The position numbers and the translations under genes are program-made. Shown here piece by piece: positions 20,004 through 26,446 of a DNA stretch of 26,446 bases. Below the pieces are notes generated by a model. The model was not told the DNA's origin. It worked only from the letters and a program-made list of their open reading frames with translations, and did no database searches. This stretch comes from a virus. The stretch lies in IMG/VR virus record IMGVR_UViG_3300045136_000191, positions 1 to 26,446 of that record; one strand, written 5' to 3'. Numbering within the stretch: the stretch's first letter is position 1; each line of letters starts with the position of its first letter.

Positions 20004-22009
20004 CCCAACTGCGAATCTGGCTGGATGTGCAGAGCAACGGGACGACGATCGGCGAGGGGCCGATCATCAAACTGGAGAGTTTTACGAGCCGTGCACGGCT
20101 GAACCGGGCGGGCGATTGGACAGCGACGCTGCCTGCGCTGGAACCGCGAGCGGCTGAACTGTTGACGCCGCGTCGCTCGGTGCTGGCGTATGCGATGATC
20201 GGCACGACGCCGACTTTGATCGGCGGAGGCGTGATCGATTCGATTCAGGTGCAGGTGCGCGACGACGCCGAAAAGCTAATCGTGTCAGGACGTGATTTGC
20301 TTGAAGAACTGAGCAGGCTGATAGTCGGCGACGTGACGGTGATCGAAACCAATTTCAATAATTTTTTGAATAACAACATTCCGGCGAATTGGGAGTATAC
20401 GGTCACGGGCACGGTGCCGCCGTTTATGGCAAGGTTTAGCTATGAAAATATGCTGGGCTGCCTGACGGCGCTGACCGACAAGCTGCCGCTATGGTTTCGA
20501 CGACGCACCACCGTGTCCGGCAATGCACGCCATGTCGATATTCTGGCGACGCTGCCGAGCACGGTCAGCCTGACGGCCAGCGCCAATATCGATCCGATGG
20601 CGATGGAGGCGAACACGGCGATCTGCGCAGTGCGGGAGATCACCGAGACGCGCCAGGCAGCCGACGTGATCAGCCGAGTTTATGCATTTGGGGCTGGCAA
20701 TGCGTCTGCACGGCTGTCGATGTCAGCGGCAACGGTGTGGCCAGACGGCTCGACGCTGGCTAACCAGTATGTCTTGGACGGCGACATATTCATATTTGAC
20801 CGACAGAACAATGTGATTATCAATCAAACCGTCGAGACCAATTATGGCCGCATCGAGCGTGCGGTGGCGTGGAAGGATATTTCCCCGTTGTCAAATACCG
20901 ATGCCGATGTAATCGGAGCGGCCAATACGTTGGTAGCGGCAGCGGTGGAATATCTGCGCCGCAACCGGGCGCCGGCATACGAATATGCGTTAAGCGTGGT
21001 TGGCGTGCGCAGCCAATTGTTGGTTGGCGATCTGATTCATCTATCGGCGCGGCGCATACGCGACGGGATGACGCCAATTGCGATTGACGCCGACGTGCGC
21101 GTGTTAGAAGTCGCAACCACAATTGATGCAGATGGGATACGGATTGACGGCTTGACAGTGGCGACTGTCGATCACTGGCCTATCACGGACACGGAGATGA
21201 TTGTTGCCGAAATGCGCCAGTCGATGGTGATGGAGCGCCTACCGCAACAGGGTCCGTCGATCGATACAATCACCTACAGCGAACCGATTGACGACGACGC
21301 CAACGCCAATTTGTATTTCTGGCTGGGCAACGAGACGACACTCGTCAATCAGATTCTGTTGCGCTTCAAAACCAACCCGTTTCGCAGTACCGCCAAAACG
21401 ATTGGCGGCACGGCATCGGCGACGGTGGACATTCCGGATCATACGCACAGTGTGAGCATCGGCAATCACACGCACTACGTGCCTGATCATCAGCATTACA
21501 TCACGATCAGCGGCGGTACGGAGCCGATATATAATATCGGATTCTCGGCGGCGGGCACGGCGGGCGGACTGTATCACAACGCCAGCAGCAGCGATTTCAA
21601 CCTGCCGACGAACGCCAATAGCGGAAGCACGACGACCGCCAGCGGTGGCAGCACCACCACGACAACCGCCAGTGGTGGTGGGCAAACTGGTTTAGAGGTA
21701 AATCTGCAAAATGCATTGACGCTTCAGTACGGCATCCATGAGGATTCCAGCCAAAACACGTATGCGGCGACCGACCTGGAATTTTTGGTCAATGGCACGT
21801 TGGTGTCTGAGTCAGCAACGCCACAAACTGACGGCTGGTATGTGCTTGATTTGACCAGCTATGTGGTCAATACACAGAATCTGCGTCCTGCGCGAGCGAC
21901 CAACACGGTGGTGGTTCGTGTTAAGGCAGGCGCAAAAACAGGCAAACGATGCCAAATTGCGGCGCAGATCGAGCGCCGCACCGTAATACAGGCGATTGTT
22001 TATTCTTGA
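20000..22009 (+). CDS. Tail hub/spike protein with HxH metal-binding motifs
   Basis: The 669-residue product begins MTQLRIWLDVQSNGTTIGEG. Residues 1-110 (ARLNRAGDWTATLPALEPRA, GGGVIDSIQVQVRDDAEKL, VSGRDLLEELSRL) match the N-terminal hub domain of Tal/gp27-like tail proteins. A glycoprotein-like beta region follows to about 400. Near 480-500 stand three HxH motifs (H481/H483, H490/H492, H497/H499), which in phage fibres and spikes coordinate metal along a trimer axis. A glycine/serine/threonine-rich stretch (about 525-560) and a C-terminal beta domain (DGWYVLDLTSYVV) follow. It likely serves in host binding and in opening the tail. ATG 20000 is chosen for the ATGA overlap with the Dit gene. 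Confidence 0.8.
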   Translation: MTQLRIWLDVQSNGTTIGEGPIIKLESFTSRARLNRAGDWTATLPALEPRAAELLTPRRSVLAYAMIGTTPTLIGGGVIDSIQVQVRDDAEKLIVSGRDLLEELSRLIVGDVTVIETNFNNFLNNNIPANWEYTVTGTVPPFMARFSYENMLGCLTALTDKLPLWFRRRTTVSGNARHVDILATLPSTVSLTASANIDPMAMEANTAICAVREITETRQAADVISRVYAFGAGNASARLSMSAATVWPDGSTLANQYVLDGDIFIFDRQNNVIINQTVETNYGRIERAVAWKDISPLSNTDADVIGAANTLVAAAVEYLRRNRAPAYEYALSVVGVRSQLLVGDLIHLSARRIRDGMTPIAIDADVRVLEVATTIDADGIRIDGLTVATVDHWPITDTEMIVAEMRQSMVMERLPQQGPSIDTITYSEPIDDDANANLYFWLGNETTLVNQILLRFKTNPFRSTAKTIGGTASATVDIPDHTHSVSIGNHTHYVPDHQHYITISGGTEPIYNIGFSAAGTAGGLYHNASSSDFNLPTNANSGSTTTASGGSTTTTTASGGGQTGLEVNLQNALTLQYGIHEDSSQNTYAATDLEFLVNGTLVSESATPQTDGWYVLDLTSYVVNTQNLRPARATNTVVVRVKAGAKTGKRCQIAAQIERRTVIQAIVYS

Positions 22010-22015
22010 AAGCAA

Positions 22016-22046
22016 AGCGCCCGATCTGTGGTGTGGATCGGGCGCT
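22016..22046. terminator. Hairpin terminator between convergent units
   Basis: An 11-bp perfect stem (22016-22026 with 22036-22046) encloses a 9-nt loop, 7 nt after the tail spike stop. On the minus strand it is followed by a T-rich stretch (TTGCTTTC), and on the plus strand only by CTCTGTCC. It probably ends both the tail operon and the minus-strand block. Confidence 0.75.
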
Positions 22047-22084
22047 CTCTGTCCGACAACTTACCCGGGCTCACGTTTGCCCAT

Positions 22085-22330
22085 TTACTCCACCCGCCGA
22101 AACGACGACTCGACCGGCTCCTCCTCCATAGTCGTCCGCGCGTTGGAAATCAACGATCCCACGAAGCACATTGTTGTGATGCGCCATCGCCTGCTGCCCA
22201 TAGGTCGATAGCCAACACCAGCAACACGATTCCCACCAACTCGCCACGTCTTTAACACAATTCGTTGCTGCTCTGCGCTGAGCGTGGCGCTGTTGCTGAT
22301 GCAGCGAAACAATTTTTCGCTCGTGTCCAT
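22085..22330 (-). CDS. Small ORF related to the ParB-like protein's C-terminal part, possibly decayed
   Basis: The 81-codon frame begins MDTSEKLFRCISNSATLSAEQQ. Residues 6-29 match LFQCINHSATFNAEQQRTILK of the ParB-like protein at 25431-26446, and the DNA is also similar. After about residue 30 the similarity stops; another frame there encodes a hydrophobic GELVGIVLLVLAIDLWAAG, so a frameshift is possible. A strong AGGAGG precedes the ATG, and the gene is 19 nt after the sigma factor stop. It may be a small functional protein sharing an interaction segment or a remnant of a duplicated gene. The rest of 22047-22349 shows nothing else. Confidence 0.5.
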   Translation of the reverse strand: MDTSEKLFRCISNSATLSAEQQRIVLKTWRVGGNRVAGVGYRPMGSRRWRITTMCFVGSLISNARTTMEEEPVESSFRRVE

Positions 22331-22349
22331 TGATCCTCCTATTCATGAT

Positions 22350-23339
<990 letters not shown>

Positions 23340-23377
23340 TACTCCTCTTCCTCTAATTTCCATTGTGATCTCTTGAT

Positions 23378-25054
23378 CTACGGGCGTCGAGAATTCATTC
23401 GCAATTGCTTGGCGACCTCACTGGCTACGCCTTTCATCGCCTCATATTGCCCTGCATCTCCTCGTCCGTGCGCCGCCATTGCCTCTGCGAGCGCACGGAT
23501 GCCGATGCCGCGTCCCTGCGCATCCACTTGCAACAACTCAGGATGAGACGGCAGATAATTCGTCAGCGTCCACTCGTACCAGCCCTCCAGCGTAGACGGT
23601 GCGTTCGCAATGTCGTTCGTTGGTGCGTTCATGGACTGTTCGCCAGAGGTAGCCCCCCCTCCATCTTGCTGTGAACGAACGGTGAACTCGCCATCGATGA
23701 CACGCGACGTGCTCGCCGGCACAAACGACAGTATCTTTTCCAGATACGGCGCAGCAAACCATGCGTTGTATTCTCGCTCACGCACAATAAAACGCCCATA
23801 GTCCGGCAACCGGTCGGCGTTGTACTGTCGCACCTTTGCGCCCTGGTTCGGCCCAAGGCGGAAAGTCGCCAGCCACTTGGTGTTGCCGATCACCTGCTGC
23901 GACCACTCCTCCGGATACTGGTCAATCATTAGCAGGTGAATGCCGCTGGCACGACTGAGGCGCATGAGCCGGTCGAGCAGGTTGTCGGTGGCGTCGGCGG
24001 TGCGTCTGTCACCACGGCGCAACTGGCTGATGAGGTCGCCGTACTCCTCGATTACGACGATGACATGCGGAACGCCGCCGATGTCGTCGATAGTGCGCAC
24101 GTTCGCTTCGCGCACCAGACGCATCCGGCGCTCGTGTTCTGCCCAAAGCGCCTCGACCTGAAGCGGAAACACATCCGGCGTCGACTCATGCCACTCTACA
24201 TGCTGTGACCACGGCGACCAGTCGACGCCGCCTTTGGGATCGATGATGACGACGTGGTAACCAGTGCGCAACGCCTGCGCTACCAGGCTGTATCCGACGC
24301 TGGTCGTTTTGCCCGTGCCGGTTGCACCGATAATGCCGCCGTGAATGCTGGAGAGCGGATTGAAAATCGCCAGCGCTCCATCGTCAGCCTGCCCGGCGAT
24401 GAGCTGCGTTTGAATGCAGCGTTTCATGGCATCGCTCAGGCGGATGCGCTGCATGGCTGGCGCTTCCGGCGACGGTGCCGGCGCTGCTGCTGGCGGCTGC
24501 GGCAACTGGCGCTGCACTCGCTCATACGCATTCGCCAGGTAACGACCGGTAGCGTTGTTGAAAACAGCACCGGGTCGGTACATCGAACCGTAACGACTCT
24601 CGATTGCGGCATCGCCTGGCGCAAGCGCCTGCATCTGTGCGACTTTGGCGCGTTCGATGGCGTGACGCAGATGCGTTTCGGCGTCGGCGGTGAAAATTTC
24701 TGCAACGCCTCGATCGCTGACGACAATCGCCGGTGCTACGATTTTATTTGGATCGATGTAGATGTAGCCACCAGACACGCGCACGCGCTGAAGCGGGAAG
24801 CTGCCGTCCCGCTGGCGCATGTTCTCCGAGCGGCGTTTGTTGATAAATGCCCAGAGAAAAATCAAACCGGCGACGGCGGAGAAAATGATGATGAAAAGCA
24901 GGCAATACAGCGTCAATTGCAGGGCGTCGGCGACGAAACGCTCAATATGTATACCAATGCGCACAGCGCTGTCATGGTTGAGCAGCAGCAACATGCCGAA
25001 CGTTGTTGCGGCGATGGCGACAGTAATGGTGAGTAGTTTGTCGATCAGACTCAT
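23378..25054 (-). CDS. FtsK/SpoIIIE-like membrane-anchored DNA translocase
   Basis: From ATG 25054 the protein has 558 residues. Two membrane helices lie at about 8-26 ([17 protein letters not shown]) and 45-71 ([23 protein letters not shown]). A linker region follows with [22 protein letters not shown] and a proline-alanine stretch ([17 protein letters not shown], about 214-230). The motor domain has Walker [11 protein letters not shown] (about 272-281) and Walker [13 protein letters not shown] (about 354-365), plus [17 protein letters not shown], where FtsK proteins have their R-A-x-G-I-H-L motif. No gamma (KOPS-reading) domain is evident. It could move DNA at septa or during conjugation-like transfer. 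No Shine-Dalgarno is clear at 25054; an in-frame start at 25186 would run through a terminator hairpin. Confidence 0.85.
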   Translation of the reverse strand: MSLIDKLLTITVAIAATTFGMLLLLNHDSAVRIGIHIERFVADALQLTLYCLLFIIIFSAVAGLIFLWAFINKRRSENMRQRDGSFPLQRVRVSGGYIYIDPNKIVAPAIVVSDRGVAEIFTADAETHLRHAIERAKVAQMQALAPGDAAIESRYGSMYRPGAVFNNATGRYLANAYERVQRQLPQPPAAAPAPSPEAPAMQRIRLSDAMKRCIQTQLIAGQADDGALAIFNPLSSIHGGIIGATGTGKTTSVGYSLVAQALRTGYHVVIIDPKGGVDWSPWSQHVEWHESTPDVFPLQVEALWAEHERRMRLVREANVRTIDDIGGVPHVIVVIEEYGDLISQLRRGDRRTADATDNLLDRLMRLSRASGIHLLMIDQYPEEWSQQVIGNTKWLATFRLGPNQGAKVRQYNADRLPDYGRFIVREREYNAWFAAPYLEKILSFVPASTSRVIDGEFTVRSQQDGGGATSGEQSMNAPTNDIANAPSTLEGWYEWTLTNYLPSHPELLQVDAQGRGIGIRALAEAMAAHGRGDAGQYEAMKGVASEVAKQLRMNSRRP

Positions 25055-25072
25055 TGGTATTCTGTTAATAAA

Positions 25073-25102
25073 CAAAAAACGGATTGCTGTCGCTGCAATC
25101 CG
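25073..25102 (-). terminator. Terminator/attenuator before the FtsK-like gene
   Basis: On the minus strand CGGATTGC (25102-25095) pairs with GCAATCCG (25087-25080) over 8 bp with a 7-nt loop, followed by six T (25079-25074). It lies about 20 nt before the FtsK-like ATG and inside the ParB-to-FtsK transcription unit, so it could attenuate expression of the downstream genes. Confidence 0.75.
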
Positions 25103-25178
25103 CCTTGTATAATAAGCGTCGGATGCGGCGACATCGCATCCGTGTGCTCCGGCTGGTGCGCAGACCATCAGCCGGAGC
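25073..25178 (-). ncRNA. Three-hairpin RNA element (leader or small RNA)
   Basis: Three perfect hairpins stand in a row on the minus strand: 25178-25146 (10 bp), 25142-25120 (8 bp) and the terminator hairpin 25102-25080 (8 bp) with its T-run. The 25055-25218 gap has no good gene. The layout resembles a small RNA or a regulated leader that ends in a terminator; neither a riboswitch class nor a promoter is recognised. The alternative is that the region is coding for a longer FtsK-like N-terminus. Confidence 0.45.
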
Positions 25179-25218
25179 GTCTTCATTTTGCCACTAGCTA
25201 AAACTCAATCGGCATCGC

Positions 25219-25434
25219 TCAAAAGCCCGGGTCATTCCACCACCCCCAGATATGATTGAACAGCACGATCCCGATTTCGCCGCCAGCATTCGGCCAGCAG
25301 ACATCGTCCGCCGGATAGTTTGGCTTCCAGAGCACTCCGAGCAGTACGACGCCACGGATCAGAATGCCGGTGATGTGCCAGTAGTCGGCCATATCCAGGC
25401 TGCCAAGGCGGTAGTGATAGTGTTTCCAGCTCAT
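25219..25434 (-). CDS. Small hypothetical protein, tryptophan-rich
   Basis: The 71-residue product begins MSWKHYHYRLGSLDMADYW and contains a hydrophobic segment at about 21-36 (ITGILIRGVVLLGVLW) and an aromatic C-terminus (IVLFNHIWGWWNDPGF). Its ATG overlaps the stop of the ParB-like gene by 4 nt, which supports real translation. No family is recognised; a membrane-associated role is possible. Confidence 0.55.
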   Translation of the reverse strand: MSWKHYHYRLGSLDMADYWHITGILIRGVVLLGVLWKPNYPADDVCWPNAGGEIGIVLFNHIWGWWNDPGF

Positions 25435-26446
25435 GCGAATGTCTCCGAAACTGCCTCGCCGTTGAGCAAGCTGATCTCTCGCCGCAAATGCCGGATTAGC
25501 TTCTCCAGTTCGCGCTTTGCTGGCAGCACCTCAACAAAACAGCCTGTCAATGCGCTGTACTCGTCAAAGGTTGCAATTGTTTGACTGTATATGTTGATCA
25601 GCCTGCTCATCTGCGCTATGCGCGTGTCAGATTGCTGTGTCGGCTTCATATCCGCCGATCGCATTTGCGCATCGAGCAGCCGCATGTACGCTCTCCGCGC
25701 TGCGACGCGCAACTCGTCTGGTTCTATTTCATCGATATCCAGCCACGGTGCCAGCATCTGTCGATATAGCTCACACCGCCCAAGCATCATCTCTTTTAGT
25801 ATGGTTCGCTGCTGCTCAGCGTTAAACGTCGCACTGTGATTGATGCACTGGAACAATTGTTCGGCGACATCTTGCTGCGGCACCGGTGCTGGTATATTTG
25901 GTGCATCTGTTTCTGTTGCTCTTTTTTGCTTCTGTATTTCCCATATCTGTGCATATGGTTTGTCGCCCCATGTCGCCGCTTTAATATCATCCTTGTTCGC
26001 AGTACGTGACGTGCCAATCCTGGCGGTATTCATGATCGCCGTTGTGCCGTGTTTGGTTGTGTATCGTCGCTCACTGTCATCGGATGACAGTGAGCGACGT
26101 ATCTCATTAACGAAATTGTGGCTTACGTGGCAACGTCGTGCGATTTCACGATCTGACCATTGTCGCCACTCTTCGTCCTGTAACAATGTTTCAACTGCGC
26201 GACGTTTATCGGCATTCGTTCGTCGCAAACCGTGAGTTGCATTGGCGCCTGCTGCATAAAGAATCGCATCCCGACGCGTGCCGGCGCGTACATCTGCTGG
26301 TATTTTGGTATCCTGTAGCCCTAATTCGGCGGTAACACGACGGAATGCCTCGACGCGATGAAAGCCATCCGCCAGCCAGTATGATTCGCCATCGTGATAA
26401 ACGATCACGGGCGGAAATTTCGACCAGCCCACCGGCGCCATCGCTT
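25431..26446 (-). CDS. ParB/Spo0J-like DNA-binding protein, N-terminus beyond window
   Basis: The frame enters from the right edge and is open for at least 337 residues. It starts inside the ParB N-terminal domain: FPPVIVYHDGESYWLADGFHRVEAFRR, then the arginine-rich GTRRDAILYAAGANATHGLRRTNADKRRAV. A helix-turn-helix follows (WSDREIARRCHVSHNFVNEIRRS), then the family's YTTKHGTTAIMNT segment and a charged linker. The C-terminal part includes LFQCINHSATFNAEQQR (paralogous to 22085-22330) and a helical region. ParB-like proteins bind palindromic DNA in partition or gene control. Its HTH-linker codons contain the second copy of the 23-bp palindrome. An ATG at 26441 is probably internal, since the domain clearly begins earlier. 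Confidence 0.85.
   Translation of the reverse strand, partial: AMAPVGWSKFPPVIVYHDGESYWLADGFHRVEAFRRVTAELGLQDTKIPADVRAGTRRDAILYAAGANATHGLRRTNADKRRAVETLLQDEEWRQWSDREIARRCHVSHNFVNEIRRSLSSDDSERRYTTKHGTTAIMNTARIGTSRTANKDDIKAATWGDKPYAQIWEIQKQKRATETDAPNIPAPVPQQDVAEQLFQCINHSATFNAEQQRTILKEMMLGRCELYRQMLAPWLDIDEIEPDELRVAARRAYMRLLDAQMRSADMKPTQQSDTRIAQMSRLINIYSQTIATFDEYSALTGCFVEVLPAKRELEKLIRHLRREISLLNGEAVSETFA
26065..26099. repeat. Palindrome copy 2, inside the ParB-like gene
   Basis: Arms 26065-26081 and 26083-26099 are exact reverse complements around G26082. The core 26071-26093 is identical to 396-418. The flanks (CGTCGC and GCGACG) differ from those of copy 1 but also pair. Read as coding sequence it gives RRSLSSDDSERR, between the HTH and the YTTKHG motif of the protein. 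Confidence 0.92.

Noticed and set aside
25108-25113. TATAAT as a plus-strand promoter with TTGCTG 18 nt upstream
   Set aside because: It would only transcribe antisense to the minus-strand operon, and its -35 lies in a terminator hairpin. Probably chance.

Overview
The window is most of the structural region of a temperate tailed phage or prophage of the HK97-like, long non-contractile-tail (siphovirus) type. It carries a tyrosine integrase beside a tRNA-Gln attachment site, an excisionase-like protein, an HNH nuclease, both terminase subunits, portal, prohead protease, HK97-fold capsid, connectors, tail tube, frameshifted tail chaperones, tape measure and tail-tip proteins. A minus-strand block with a sigma-70 factor, an FtsK-like translocase and a ParB-like protein follows. 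The DNA looks GC-rich. The sigma factor resembles a bacterial primary sigma factor, and I would guess a Chloroflexota host such as Roseiflexus, but that is only an impression. Only the 3' half of the tRNA is present and it lies next to int. This fits attP in a free or circular phage genome, or a distal att scar of an integrated one. No replication genes or endolysin are seen.

Layout. 1-335: 3' part of an unknown minus-strand gene. 384-550: a long perfect palindrome, a long-range hairpin and an intrinsic terminator. 635-1994: integrase, attP, excisionase. 2029-2673: HIRAN protein, two repeated terminators enclosing a 43-nt antisense fragment of a tail gene, and a promoter. 2674-5874: small membrane protein, HNH, TerS, TerL, winged-helix protein and a small ORF. 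5860-6028: promoter, short RNA, terminator. 6027-13185 (minus): the head module (62-aa membrane protein, portal, protease, chimeric ORF, second protease, capsid, glycosyltransferase-like protein, two connectors, two lysis-like membrane proteins). 13210-13260: divergent promoters around a 34-bp palindrome. 13267-22009 (plus): head-tail and tail genes. 22016-26446 (minus): remnant ORF, sigma factor, FtsK-like, small ORF, ParB-like.

The main peculiarities are these. The whole head module is reversed relative to the usual order; turning it round restores that order. A tandem 1190-bp duplication has doubled the protease and made a capsid::portal chimera without breaking the parent genes. A 43-nt fragment of the tail gene at 18367 sits in antisense between two repeated terminators. 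A 23-bp palindromic core occurs at both ends of the window, each time with different but still self-complementary flanks. Several promoters share a TG-C-TANNNT extended -10 pattern, and the phage sigma factor has altered residues in the region that reads and melts the -10 element.
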